The translations under genes and the position numbers were made by a program. From Butyrivibrio sp. MC2021 (GTDB lineage: Bacteria; Bacillota; Clostridia; Lachnospirales; Lachnospiraceae), in NCBI RefSeq assembly GCF_000621605.1, contig NZ_JHXX01000003.1, positions 1 through 64,000 of the forward strand: DNA of 64,000 bases, in the 5' to 3' direction. Below, piece by piece: positions 42,427 to 51,643 of this stretch (positions are counted from its first letter, which is position 1; the number at the start of each line of letters is the position of its first letter). A model generated the notes under the pieces. It was not told the origin of the DNA. It searched no databases and saw nothing but the letters and a program-made list of their open reading frames with translations.

Positions 42427-44238
42427 TCAGTTTCCTATTTCTTCCTTCAGTGCAGCAAGCAGAATATCATTATCCTCAGTGTTTCTTACCGCCAGGCGAA
42501 GGTAATTGTGGCCATTGGTCTTGGTGGTCAGTTCCTTGATAAGAAGGTTATGCTTTATAAGCAGCTTTTTAAGAAGCTCTTTAGGTGAAATATCATCATC
42601 CAGTTGTACCATCACAAAATTAGCCTGTGAAGGGATCACCCTGACCTTGTTTATTTTTGAAAGCTGCTCTTCAAATCGCTTTCTCTCATCCCTGAACTTC
42701 TTTAAAGCCTCTGAATAGTCCTTCTTGTACTTTTCTTCAATCTGCATGTAAAACTCCCCAAAGGAGTTGATATTCCAGATCGCCACATCTTTTTTCATGG
42801 ATGCAATGACCTTGATATCGCCGGATGCCAGAACCCCGAGCCTCAGTCCCGGAACTCCATAGGATTTGGAGATGCTCTTCATCACAAAAAGATGCGGGTT
42901 TTCTGAAAGAATACTCTGCTCAATAAGCGTGTTATCCGGCTCATCGGAAAAATCCGCAAAGGATTCATCTATGACAAGCTTTATGTCCCTTTCTCCCGCC
43001 CAGGAAATAAGGCGAAGAAGATCCTTTTTAGGTATATAGTTGCCACTGGGGTTATCCGGGTTAACTACCACAAGGTTCTTAATATCCCTGTCTGCAAAAA
43101 AGCTAATGATATCATCACAGGTATAGGAATAATCCTTGTTTTCCGGCACATAATTAACAGAAGCTTCCGTGTCATAGCGGTTCGGATACTCATCAAAGGT
43201 AGGACGGATAAATCCTGTTTTGCCTTCAAAGTTCTCCATAAGGCTCTTGATCAGCTCTGCAGCACCGTTGCCCACAAGTATATTCTCAGTATGGACGCCG
43301 AAATTCTTGGCCGCCAGAAGGCTGTTCACACGCATTCCCGAAGGATACTGTGTCAAAAGAGTATCGAAATTTGCCCTGATCTCATCCTTCATCTTCTCCG
43401 GAGGATAATATGGGTTTACCAGATAGCAGAAATCCAAAAGCTTAGGGTATCTCCAGTATCCGCCATAGCGTCCCTGAAGAAGTCTTACCTTCTCATCTTC
43501 ATCCGGAGTGAAGATCGACTCTGCGATATCCAGGTCCTGAATATCGTCAATCTCATACCACCTCTGGCCATCAAGTCTCTTGGCCCTGATCTCGGGATCA
43601 TCCAGCATGGTTATAACTCTAAGCACCTGTTCGTAGTATTCGTTCTGTCCGAGAGCAGCCTGATATGCCAAAAGGAACGGTACATAGTGGGTCTGTGAAA
43701 AGTGCCTGCTGAATTTATATATATTTACAGTTTTGTAGTAATCCTTTATCTCGTTAAATTTGAATTTTTTACCGGGAATAAACGCCTCGATGCTGTCATC
43801 CTCAGAGAGTTTGACACAGGTTCCGTCCATCCAGGCTTCATACTTGTCAACAAGGGCCAGTGTGGGCCTTTGATCCTCTATAAGAGCATCAAGAACACTG
43901 TCCTCAAATATAAGATCTGATTCAAAAAGAAGTGTATCCTCTTTCAAAAGCCAGTCGCTTGCAAGGGACAATGAATATATATTGTTGGTCCTGTCATAGA
44001 TGGGGTTATCGATAAACTCAATCGGTGTCTTTATTCCCAGAGTTCCGATATAGTCGATCAGTTTCCTGCCCTCATAGCCAACAACGATAACTATTCTTGA
44101 CAAATTCTTTTTTTCAAGCTGGCCAAGCATTCTCTCTATCAGAGATACTCCGTTGACCTTTACCATACATTTTGTATTATTTTGGGTGAGTTCTTTTAAT
44201 CTCTTACCCATTCCGGCTGCCAGAATTATTGCCTGCAT
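42427..44238 (-). CDS. Bifunctional nucleotidyltransferase - class I/II aminotransferase fusion (PntC-like layout)
   Basis: Two enzymes are joined in 603 residues. Residues 1-245 form a LicC/MobA-like NTP transferase (LAAGMGKRL at 6-14, FESDLIFED with D108, YEIDDIQDLDIAE near 228-240). Residues about 255-603 are a fold-type I PLP enzyme near HisC/CobD (GNGAAELIK, NPDNPSGN at 393-400, D424, PLP lysine K458 in SISKSYG, LRLAVRN). PntC of phosphonate producers has the same order and makes CMP-2-aminoethylphosphonate, but no PepM or Ppd is present here. Phosphoethanolamine or serinol phosphate are alternatives. The start overlaps the licD stop (TAATG). Confidence 0.82.
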   Translation of the reverse strand: MQAIILAAGMGKRLKELTQNNTKCMVKVNGVSLIERMLGQLEKKNLSRIVIVVGYEGRKLIDYIGTLGIKTPIEFIDNPIYDRTNNIYSLSLASDWLLKEDTLLFESDLIFEDSVLDALIEDQRPTLALVDKYEAWMDGTCVKLSEDDSIEAFIPGKKFKFNEIKDYYKTVNIYKFSRHFSQTHYVPFLLAYQAALGQNEYYEQVLRVITMLDDPEIRAKRLDGQRWYEIDDIQDLDIAESIFTPDEDEKVRLLQGRYGGYWRYPKLLDFCYLVNPYYPPEKMKDEIRANFDTLLTQYPSGMRVNSLLAAKNFGVHTENILVGNGAAELIKSLMENFEGKTGFIRPTFDEYPNRYDTEASVNYVPENKDYSYTCDDIISFFADRDIKNLVVVNPDNPSGNYIPKKDLLRLISWAGERDIKLVIDESFADFSDEPDNTLIEQSILSENPHLFVMKSISKSYGVPGLRLGVLASGDIKVIASMKKDVAIWNINSFGEFYMQIEEKYKKDYSEALKKFRDERKRFEEQLSKINKVRVIPSQANFVMVQLDDDISPKELLKKLLIKHNLLIKELTTKTNGHNYLRLAVRNTEDNDILLAALKEEIGN

Positions 44239-45026
44239 TATTCGTTTTCCTCAAAGTGTACTATTCCCATCTTTTTGGGTGTCATATAGTCTCCGTAGAC
44301 GAGCCTTAACTCCCTGTCATAATCTTTGGGACATGGGAACTTGTCTTTTTCCAGAAGGACCATGGTGGCTTCCTCGTAGGTATCAAAGTCGTACAGTGCC
44401 TGAATTCCAAAGGCAAAATTACTTGTGAACCTGCAAGGGGTCTTAACGTTTTCGTATTTTCTCTGCTGCCTGTCATACATTCCGATAAGCTTTTCCAGAG
44501 AAAAAAGTCTGCCCATCAGACAGATAAAAAATATTCCAAGCTTCTGAGCACCTTTATAGTCCTTATAATCTATTCTTTCCCTCTTCGAAATGCTAAGGGC
44601 ATGTATCACCTTCAGCTTAAAATACATTTTCTTAAGGGCTTTGCCATCCGGTATGCGGTCCACAAGAAAAACGTCCACCGCAGGGTGATTCTGAAGGCTT
44701 CCTGCCTCTTTCAGAATGTACTGCGTGTTTATTATTCTTGGAACGAAATCAAAGAAATAGGGCTTGTTATCTATTGGCTCTGTGAACTTATAGGGCGCCT
44801 TAAGATTTGCTTTCATGGCATTTTTAAAGCGCTCATAATCTTCTCTCGTGACCTTTATGTCTATGTCATCATCCCAGGGGATAAAGGCATTGTCTCTAAC
44901 AGCGCCGATTTCTGTCCCAAAAGCAAGAAAATAACGTATGTCGTTCTCTTTACAGATCCTGTCAACCTCCAGCAACATGTCATAAAGAATATTGTGAAGC
45001 TCGGTTATCGATTCTGCTTTTTTCAT
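44238..45026 (-). CDS. licD: LicD family phosphotransferase
   Basis: LicD enzymes transfer phosphocholine or similar phospho-amines from a CDP carrier onto glycans. The 262-residue protein has the family signature FLAFGTEIGAVRDNAFIPWDDD followed by ID and a conserved GTEIGA segment, with the metal-binding DDDID at about 56-60, and no membrane segment. It is translated just before the nucleotidyltransferase-aminotransferase fusion with one shared base, the classical pairing of activating enzyme and transferase. No choline uptake or kinase gene is seen, so the group moved may not be choline. Confidence 0.92.
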   Translation of the reverse strand: MKKAESITELHNILYDMLLEVDRICKENDIRYFLAFGTEIGAVRDNAFIPWDDDIDIKVTREDYERFKNAMKANLKAPYKFTEPIDNKPYFFDFVPRIINTQYILKEAGSLQNHPAVDVFLVDRIPDGKALKKMYFKLKVIHALSISKRERIDYKDYKGAQKLGIFFICLMGRLFSLEKLIGMYDRQQRKYENVKTPCRFTSNFAFGIQALYDFDTYEEATMVLLEKDKFPCPKDYDRELRLVYGDYMTPKKMGIVHFEENE

Positions 45027-45038
45027 ATTAATCTTCCA

Positions 45039-45824
45039 TCAATTCTCTAATATTTCGGAATCCGCATAGATTATGTATTTGCCCACGGTATCCAGAACCT
45101 TAAGGCCAAACTCAGTAAGGTCCTTGTCTATTTTTCTGTCATTTGCCAGGATGATATAGCTGCACTTGGTCTCCCTGGTGGCCTTCAAAAGCTCCTCTGC
45201 GTCTATGGTCTCAGGCTTTTCCATAACCTCGTATACAGGATTGTAGTAGTCCCACTGGGGAACCACCATCTCGCGACCGTAGGGCATAAGTATGTTTGTG
45301 TCATACTGTCTCACAAAATGCACCAGATCTGAAGGAAAAGCAGCTCTTACTCTGGGCTGTCCCTCGTCAGGCTTGATCCTGTCGCAGATCTCTATTACAT
45401 CATTTGGGATGTGATACAGGTTCTCCGCCACAGAGACGTACTGATTGAGATAAACCAGTGAGCCGGTGCAGGCGATAAGGGCAAGGATCACCACAAGAGC
45501 GATTCTTGCAACAGCTTTTTTCCCGAAGGACACAATGAGCTTGCAGGCCGCATAACCGATGACCACATACATGGGAATCAGCCACAGAACCCTGTAGTAG
45601 GTATCGCCATCCTTATTAACCACCGCCACATATACGATCTTGGTCACAGGCACGAGAAATCCCGCCAGAATAAGGATCGGAATCACGCCCAACATGATTT
45701 TCTTTTTGATATTTTCTTCTTTTATTACCAGGTAAAGAGCTGCTGCCAGAAAGATCAAAAGCAGAGCCCAATTTCCGCCGTAAAGTTTAAGGGCCACCCA
45801 GCATTCCATAAATATTCCGTACAT
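45039..45824 (-). CDS. Membrane protein, likely C-terminal part of a split large membrane protein
   Basis: This 261-residue product has four or so hydrophobic segments in its first 125 residues, then a soluble domain (about 130-261) with CSYIILANDRKIDKDL and FGLKVLDTVGKYIIYAD near the end. Its ATG comes one base after the TGA of the upstream membrane gene, and the upstream gene ends abruptly inside what looks like a membrane segment series. Removing one frame break would give a single protein of about 640 residues with GT-C/DUF6077-like layout. It may be a separate coupled gene (AAGGGA upstream) or one half of a frameshifted gene. Confidence 0.62.
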   Translation of the reverse strand: MYGIFMECWVALKLYGGNWALLLIFLAAALYLVIKEENIKKKIMLGVIPILILAGFLVPVTKIVYVAVVNKDGDTYYRVLWLIPMYVVIGYAACKLIVSFGKKAVARIALVVILALIACTGSLVYLNQYVSVAENLYHIPNDVIEICDRIKPDEGQPRVRAAFPSDLVHFVRQYDTNILMPYGREMVVPQWDYYNPVYEVMEKPETIDAEELLKATRETKCSYIILANDRKIDKDLTEFGLKVLDTVGKYIIYADSEILEN

Positions 45825-45825
45825 A

Positions 45826-46968
45826 TCATAGTCCCTTTACGTATAAATAAAGCAGCAGGTATAACGCACTTGGTATTATGCTGACAAAAGCTCCCACCAG
45901 AACCGTCCATTTTCTCTTAAAGAACAAAAGCACCAGTGTATATAATGCCACAAGACCGCCGCCGAAGATGATTCCCATGGAGCTGCAGATTCCCGACAGC
46001 ATATTAACAAGTGTCAGGATAAACCAGGGTGCGGCCTTCTGGGTCTTGGTGAGATTGACATTGGCCACTGTTTCCCTGACATCCTCCAAAAGCCACAAAA
46101 ATATCCAGAGAATAAGCGGGAAAACCAGGTTGGAAACAATGGCCTTACCCTGCCAGGTCCTCATCAAAAAGAAGGTGGCCGGAGTATAATGGGACACATT
46201 TCCAAACATCATAAGGAAGGATATCACCAGCATAAATACCGGGATCACCTCCTGTCTTCTTCTGAACAGGATCCTTCCGATCTCTACATAAACAAGATAA
46301 ACAAAGGGAATTACCAAAAGAGGGATCACACTGTGGGATACGATAGTTGAATGGATCCCGCTGCCCTTGGCCACAAAGGCTATCCACATGGTGATGACCG
46401 CAAAACAATGCCTTACATCCAGGCTGGTGGAGCCTCCGGTGTAGGGAAGAATTGTGTTCATCACATTCGCCTGCTGTGCCAGCAGTGATTCAACCACATA
46501 GTAGGCATCATCGCCGTCAAAGCTTGACATAACCACAGCCATGACCATCTGAACAGCCAGCAGAAGGAAAAATATTCCCCAATAGATCTTGGCTTCCAGT
46601 GAATAGTCCAGCTTCAGTCCCTTGGGATCAGACCTGGGGCTTAAAAGTTCGTGGGCCCCTGCATGGGTCTCTCCGGGAAAAATCGAAAGAAAGCTGAAGC
46701 CCTCTTTTTTCAGCAAAAAAACAAGTCTTATCAGCCCCATGGCCGCCAGGACGCCGGAGCTCACCGCAAAGTATTTGAAGCAGTATCCAAAGGCTCCGTA
46801 GGTGATCCTGATCATACAGGGCATGGCGATGACTTCAAAAAGTCCGAAGTAGGCCAGATATCCGATGATAAAGGTTATTCCGATTGTCCTTCGAAATACC
46901 GGTAATATGCCGTTTAGTAAGATTCCGATAAGCATCGGAACAATAACAAGCCATAAGATCAGTAGCAT
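45826..46968 (-). CDS. Polytopic membrane protein, likely N-terminal part of a split large membrane protein
   Basis: This 380-residue protein has about ten predicted membrane helices and, between helices, an extracellular loop with SSFDGDDAYYVVESLLAQQANVMN. Such acidic DD loops resemble those of GT-C glycosyltransferases that use polyprenyl-phosphate sugars. It ends LYLYVKGL right where the next frame begins. The Lachnospiraceae DUF6077 family comes to mind from overall character, but I cannot confirm it. It follows uridine kinase by 18 bases. Confidence 0.65.
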   Translation of the reverse strand: MLLILWLVIVPMLIGILLNGILPVFRRTIGITFIIGYLAYFGLFEVIAMPCMIRITYGAFGYCFKYFAVSSGVLAAMGLIRLVFLLKKEGFSFLSIFPGETHAGAHELLSPRSDPKGLKLDYSLEAKIYWGIFFLLLAVQMVMAVVMSSFDGDDAYYVVESLLAQQANVMNTILPYTGGSTSLDVRHCFAVITMWIAFVAKGSGIHSTIVSHSVIPLLVIPFVYLVYVEIGRILFRRRQEVIPVFMLVISFLMMFGNVSHYTPATFFLMRTWQGKAIVSNLVFPLILWIFLWLLEDVRETVANVNLTKTQKAAPWFILTLVNMLSGICSSMGIIFGGGLVALYTLVLLFFKRKWTVLVGAFVSIIPSALYLLLYLYVKGL

Positions 46969-46986
46969 TTATCAGTATCCTCTCAA

Positions 46987-47607
46987 TTATTTTGACATAA
47001 CAAGCTTAAGGTGTTCCTGTAAAATGCCGATACCGGTGGTGTTCTCTCCACCCCTTGGGATTATGATGTCGGCATACTTTTTACTGGGTTCTACAAACTG
47101 CTCGTGCATGGGCTTAACAGTCTCTCTGTACTGTATAAGGATGGAGTCGATGGATCTGGCTCTCTCCACCATGTCACGTCTGATTCTTCTCATAAGTCTC
47201 TCATCGGCGTCAGTCTCAACGAAGACTTTGATGTCCATAAGGTCTCTGAGCTCTTTGTTCTCAAGGATAAGGATACCCTCTACGATGATGACCTTCTTGG
47301 GAACCACATGAACTGTGGCATCTGACCTGTTGTGGATGGTGTAATCGTAAACAGGCATGTCGATCTCCTGGTTATTCTTGAGCTTTTTGATATCCTCGAT
47401 CATAAGATCTGTGTCAAAAGAACCGGGATGGTCGTAGTTAAGTCTTGATCTGTCCTCATAGGAAAGGTCATCATGAGCCTTATAATAGGAGTCATGATTG
47501 ATAACAACGATGTCATCACCGAAATTCTCCTTGATCTTACGTACTATTGTAGTCTTACCTGAAGCTGTTCCTCCTGCAATTCCTACTATGCAAATCTTCT
47601 CACTCAT
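46987..47607 (-). CDS. udk: Uridine kinase
   Basis: Udk phosphorylates uridine and cytidine to UMP and CMP in pyrimidine salvage. The start at MSEKICIVGIAGG (ATG 47607, AGAGG 7 bases upstream) gives 206 residues, the standard length. GGTASGKTT (Walker A, near 12-20), NHDSYYKAHDDL, DHPGSFD and the MRRIRRDMVERARS lid are intact. It lies inside the glycan operon, between an SGNH-like protein and the split membrane protein. It may supply CMP/UMP for CDP- and UDP-activated donors, or be a passenger. Confidence 0.95.
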   Translation of the reverse strand: MSEKICIVGIAGGTASGKTTIVRKIKENFGDDIVVINHDSYYKAHDDLSYEDRSRLNYDHPGSFDTDLMIEDIKKLKNNQEIDMPVYDYTIHNRSDATVHVVPKKVIIVEGILILENKELRDLMDIKVFVETDADERLMRRIRRDMVERARSIDSILIQYRETVKPMHEQFVEPSKKYADIIIPRGGENTTGIGILQEHLKLVMSK

Positions 47608-47620
47608 AATTATTCCTCTC

Positions 47621-49114
47621 TTAATCCACTCTGTAATTGTTTCCGTAGGACCTGTAATACATATGACCCAAAACCTCGCCGGTTTCCTTGTCGTAGGTGA
47701 TGACCTGGATGTCATAATCCACATGGGCATCATCATAAAGATAGTTCAGCTCTTCATTGTCCTCGGCGTATAAAAATCTGAATCTGGCTTCCACAGGCTG
47801 GTAGATAAGATTGCCCATGGCCGTGGGTACGCCGCCCAAAAAGCCATCATCAAAGGCCTCATAGGTCTGTCCGCTTCCTGCATCATTTATAAGTATGTAG
47901 GGGCCGTTGGCCTGATAAATATTGTCTGTCCCTGCGATGTTACTTACTATCTTGCGAAGGCTGTCATCTCTGAAAGCATAGGAGCCCTGGTTAAAATAGA
48001 TGACGCTTCCCACTTCATTCATGGACAGCACATCAAGCTCTGTGTAAAGGTCTGCCTCTGAGGTAGTCATTTCCCTGATTCCCTGATAGAACTCCCGGGA
48101 CTTGTTATCCCAGTCAGCATAGGCGCTGTCGCCTCTGTGATCTGTGAGCTCTCCGTTCTCCTCGAGCCAGTTACCCATAAACCTTGTGACCTTCTCGGCA
48201 CCTGTGACATTGAGATGTCCTGTGTCATTAAGGTCAGCTCTGATATCTATTATATCCTTATCGAGCATATTAATATACGGTACAGCATATTCTCCTGCCA
48301 CAGCTCCCGCACTTCTTGCTGCGATCATGTCCTCGGTATCGGCACAGAAGGGAAGGTAGGTCACAACAACGCCGATGCCCTTTCTCTGGCACTCGTCTAT
48401 GATCTTGCGCAGGTACTCCTGACCTACGGTGTGTCCGGATAAAAGAGCTCCCTCATCAGGCACGGGATAGCTAACAGGAGTTTTTTCAACCTCATAGCGC
48501 ATCTCCGCTCCAAAGAGCATATTTCTGTCTGCCTTACCGGTAAGGGCTCTGTAGTCGTTCTCATCCAGCTCGCTCCATCTGTCATGGTAGACAATGAAGT
48601 CAAAAAGGAACTGATTTCTCTTATCCTGATCCCGGATAAGATCCTTGACAGCGGCAATCTTGAGTCTGTTAAGGGGCCATGCATCCATGTTCAGATGAAG
48701 CTGCTCCACAGAGGTGTTTATCTCATCTGCATCAGCATTTTCTTCCATAACATCAAGATACTGATAGTCCTTCTCAAGCATGTAGGCATCCACCACAACC
48801 CACTGGGGAGTGCAGTAATCAAGGGCCTCGATGAGCTCCCAATAGGTGGCCTGCATTACGGAACCGTGGCCTCCCATATTGTAGGAGGTAAAGCCATAGT
48901 CCCTGTATAAAGTCGCAGGATTAAAGCCGTTGATCACATGGGAAGAGCCCATAAACAGCACATCTATCTGATTTTCTTTTGCCTTGTCAAAAAAGTCCGC
49001 GTACTTGTAGCTGCTCTCTTTTTTTCCAACCACTGTCACCGCTGCCAGAAGGCACAGCACCAGCAGCACCGCAAAAACCGCAGCCTTGCATAGATTCAAA
49101 AGTCTAGTTTTCAT
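47621..49114 (-). CDS. Large SGNH-like partner of the second MBOAT
   Basis: The 497-residue protein (ATG 49114; a GTG lies 6 bases earlier) has an N-terminal membrane segment (about 8-28) and an extracellular SGNH-like domain. LFMGSSHVINGF holds the block I serine, YNMGGHGS resembles block II, and DTGHLNVTGAEKVTRF carries the terminal Asp-x-x-His. The last 160 residues form an extra beta-rich domain with unknown role (VYFNQGSYAF-like, DAGSGQTYEAFDDGFLGG). The gene follows the MBOAT gene by 25 bases, so it is probably the acyl-transfer partner outside the membrane. Confidence 0.75.
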   Translation of the reverse strand: MKTRLLNLCKAAVFAVLLVLCLLAAVTVVGKKESSYKYADFFDKAKENQIDVLFMGSSHVINGFNPATLYRDYGFTSYNMGGHGSVMQATYWELIEALDYCTPQWVVVDAYMLEKDYQYLDVMEENADADEINTSVEQLHLNMDAWPLNRLKIAAVKDLIRDQDKRNQFLFDFIVYHDRWSELDENDYRALTGKADRNMLFGAEMRYEVEKTPVSYPVPDEGALLSGHTVGQEYLRKIIDECQRKGIGVVVTYLPFCADTEDMIAARSAGAVAGEYAVPYINMLDKDIIDIRADLNDTGHLNVTGAEKVTRFMGNWLEENGELTDHRGDSAYADWDNKSREFYQGIREMTTSEADLYTELDVLSMNEVGSVIYFNQGSYAFRDDSLRKIVSNIAGTDNIYQANGPYILINDAGSGQTYEAFDDGFLGGVPTAMGNLIYQPVEARFRFLYAEDNEELNYLYDDAHVDYDIQVITYDKETGEVLGHMYYRSYGNNYRVD

Positions 49115-49139
49115 AGTCACCTGTTTCCATTATGTTTGA

Positions 49140-50606
49140 TCAGAACTGCTGATAAATAAAACTTGCCGCATCATAGCCCGGGCCCCATATTCCGCAAACC
49201 AGAATAACAAGAACCGCAGCGATCGCAATAAGATATCTGAACCAGATTCCCTGGGAAAGGATCTTCTCCCTCACAACTATTCCCTTGTAGTTGGCTATAT
49301 CAACGATAACCAGAACTGCGATGCCAAGAAGTGCCAGCAGCATATTGGCCTCGTTAAGGCCCATTCTGAAGATCTCCCCGTTGGTAAGAGCCCAGGGTGA
49401 TAAGTCAAAGCAGTTCTTTATAACTGCCACAGCCTGGGAAAGGCTCTCCGCCCTGAAAAATACCCAGGCGAAATTAACCAGCATAAAGGTCACAAAAACC
49501 TTAAGAAGCATATGTGAGGATGCGTTTCTGTTGACCTTGAAGAGGCTTATAAACTTATCCCTCACAGGCTTTAATACAAATCCTATTATCTGATAAACAG
49601 CATGCAGAAGTCCCCAGATGATGAAGGTGAAGCCTGCCCCGTGCCACAATCCGCTTATGGCAAATACAATAAGGATATTTACGTATTTTCTGACGATGCC
49701 CTTTCTGTTTCCTCCAAGAGGGATATAAACATAATCCCTGAAAAAGCTTGAAAGAGATATATGCCATCTTCTCCAGAACTCCGCCACAGACATTGAAAGG
49801 TAGGGGCTGTCGAAGTTCTTCATGACATCGATGCCAAGAATTCTGGCGCCGCCGATGGCGATATGTGAATATCCGCCGAAGTCGCAGTAGATCTCGAAGG
49901 TATAAAAAATGGTTCCGATAAGGGTAACAAGGCCGGAAGCCTCTGTTCCCGAGTAGATGGAATTAACAAAGATCCCCAGTCTGTCTGCCACCACCAGCTT
50001 CAGGAAATATCCCCAGAGCATCTGCATCAGACCGTCCCTCAGCCTGTCGTAGTCAACGGATAAGGGATATGAAAACTGAGGAAGCATGTTTCCAGCTCTC
50101 TCGATAGGTCCCGAAATGACCTGAGGGAAGAAGGAAACGAAAAGTGCATATTTGATGATGTTTCTCTCGGCCTTAAGGTCTCCTCTTTTTACATCCACGA
50201 GATAACCTATGGCCTTGAGAACATAGAAGGAAATTCCTATGGGGGCTATGAGCCTTGATGCAAGGCTGTCTCCCACTTCTTTTCCAAGGATATTAAAAAA
50301 TGTTCTTTCAAAAAAGCCCAGATATTTCAGCACCAGGATCATTCCGATATTGACTGCAAGGCAAAGGACAAATACCGGTGTAGCGCTCTTTTCGCTCTGC
50401 TTGTCCTCCCTATCCAGGAAGATACCTGCAAAATAGGTGGTAAGGATCGATAAAAGAAGTACCACCGCTCCCTTTACATCAATGCTCAGGTAAAAGGCCA
50501 TACTGGTCACAAAAAGCCAGATGTAACGCCATTTCCTGGGAATTATCAGATTTACTGCCACCACTAAAGGCAGGAATATCAAAAAGCCAAAAGATATGAA
50601 CTGCAT
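49140..50606 (-). CDS. MBOAT family O-acyltransferase (AlgI-like), second copy
   Basis: The 488-residue polytopic protein carries EFWRRWHISLSSFFRDYVYIP with LGGNRKG, and VFAISGLWHGAGFTFIIWG containing the invariant MBOAT histidine. It is paralogous to the protein encoded at 39997 but clearly divergent. Its partner SGNH-like gene is immediately downstream. The expected reaction is transfer of an acetyl (or other short acyl) group from a cytoplasmic donor to the outside for glycan O-acylation. GGAGGAG lies directly upstream of the ATG. Confidence 0.93.
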   Translation of the reverse strand: MQFISFGFLIFLPLVVAVNLIIPRKWRYIWLFVTSMAFYLSIDVKGAVVLLLSILTTYFAGIFLDREDKQSEKSATPVFVLCLAVNIGMILVLKYLGFFERTFFNILGKEVGDSLASRLIAPIGISFYVLKAIGYLVDVKRGDLKAERNIIKYALFVSFFPQVISGPIERAGNMLPQFSYPLSVDYDRLRDGLMQMLWGYFLKLVVADRLGIFVNSIYSGTEASGLVTLIGTIFYTFEIYCDFGGYSHIAIGGARILGIDVMKNFDSPYLSMSVAEFWRRWHISLSSFFRDYVYIPLGGNRKGIVRKYVNILIVFAISGLWHGAGFTFIIWGLLHAVYQIIGFVLKPVRDKFISLFKVNRNASSHMLLKVFVTFMLVNFAWVFFRAESLSQAVAVIKNCFDLSPWALTNGEIFRMGLNEANMLLALLGIAVLVIVDIANYKGIVVREKILSQGIWFRYLIAIAAVLVILVCGIWGPGYDAASFIYQQF

Positions 50607-50621
50607 TGCTCCTCCAATGTT

Positions 50622-51560
50622 TTAGAAATTAATCCTTTTCTCCTCTACTACCAGGGGCCTTCCGATAACACGGGTGTTGATGTTGAGAATATATTCCCCC
50701 ATAAGTCCGATGAACAGAAGCTGAATGGCTCCCATCATGAACATTCCGCAGATCATAGGTGCATAGCCCGCATGGAAACTGTACCAGTGAGTCAGCTTGA
50801 GAATCAGGTACACTAAAGCCACGATAACATCAATAAGGGCTATTATAAAGCCCGCCATGGTGCAAAGTCTCAGTCCCACCTTGGTGTAGGAGGTGATGCT
50901 CAGCATAGCCGCATCATAGAGAGTGTAGAAATTATTGTGGGTCTTGCCGGCCTTGCGCTTGGGCTGCTCATACTCCACTGTGGTCATATTGAAGCCCTCT
51001 CCGTACTCCGCAACGATTCCTCTGATAAAAGGAATGGGATCGTTGAGACTCCTGAGGAGCTCTATAAAGGTCCTGTCGTAAAGTCCAAAGCCTGTGAAAT
51101 GCTCTATCATTCTGACATTGGACATATTCTTGATGAGCTTGTAATAAAGAGTTCGCATAAGGTAGACAAAGCCGTTCTCCTTGCTGGAGGACTTAACTCC
51201 ACTGACAATCTTATGTCCCTCTTCCCATTTCTGTACAAAAACAGGAATAAGCTCCACGGGATCCTGGAAGTCCGCGCATATGGGGATCACGCAGTCCCCA
51301 TCCAGCGAGATCATGCCATGGAAGGGGGAATTGAACTGCCCGAAGTTGGTCACATTGAAAATGGCCTTGATCTTTTTGTTGCCTGCGCAGATCTCTTCGA
51401 TCTTGTTTCTTGTTCCGTCGGTGGAGGCGTTGTCTATGAATACGATCTCATAGTCATACTGAGAAAGCTTGGTCTTAAGGACCTCTTCAACAGCCGCTGA
51501 TATGCCGGCCACATTCTCCACCTCATTAAAACATGGAATCAGAATACTAATCTTTTTCAT
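50622..51560 (-). CDS. Polyprenyl-phosphate glycosyltransferase (GtrB/ArnC-like GT2)
   Basis: This GT2 enzyme probably makes an undecaprenyl-phosphate-linked sugar at the cytoplasmic face. The start is MKKISILIPCFNE (ATG 51560, AAAGG 6 bases upstream), giving 312 residues. Motifs: FIDNASTDGT, ICADFQDPVELIP (metal site DFQDP), RKAGKTHNNFYTLYDAAM (GtrB-type R-x-x-GKS/T loop), then two C-terminal membrane helices (about 235-290). In GtrA/B/C systems the product is flipped by a small membrane protein and used by a GT-C enzyme. The SMR pair at 37179-37873 and the GT-C type proteins fit those roles. Confidence 0.9.
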   Translation of the reverse strand: MKKISILIPCFNEVENVAGISAAVEEVLKTKLSQYDYEIVFIDNASTDGTRNKIEEICAGNKKIKAIFNVTNFGQFNSPFHGMISLDGDCVIPICADFQDPVELIPVFVQKWEEGHKIVSGVKSSSKENGFVYLMRTLYYKLIKNMSNVRMIEHFTGFGLYDRTFIELLRSLNDPIPFIRGIVAEYGEGFNMTTVEYEQPKRKAGKTHNNFYTLYDAAMLSITSYTKVGLRLCTMAGFIIALIDVIVALVYLILKLTHWYSFHAGYAPMICGMFMMGAIQLLFIGLMGEYILNINTRVIGRPLVVEEKRINF

Positions 51561-51599
51561 AAAAAACCTTTCTAAAACGTGGTTCCCTATTACACAACA

Positions 51600-51628
51600 A
51601 TGCGGTGCCACATATAGAAGCACCGCAT
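51600..51628 (-). other. Hairpin in the gap between the FAD enzyme and GtrB-like genes
   Basis: ATGCGGTGC and GCACCGCAT form a perfect 9-bp stem with an 11-base loop, in the only sizeable gap (83 bases) near the start of the operon. No U tract follows on the minus strand, so it is more likely a processing or attenuation element than a full terminator. Confidence 0.5.
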
Positions 51629-51643
51629 ATAATCATAAATAAT

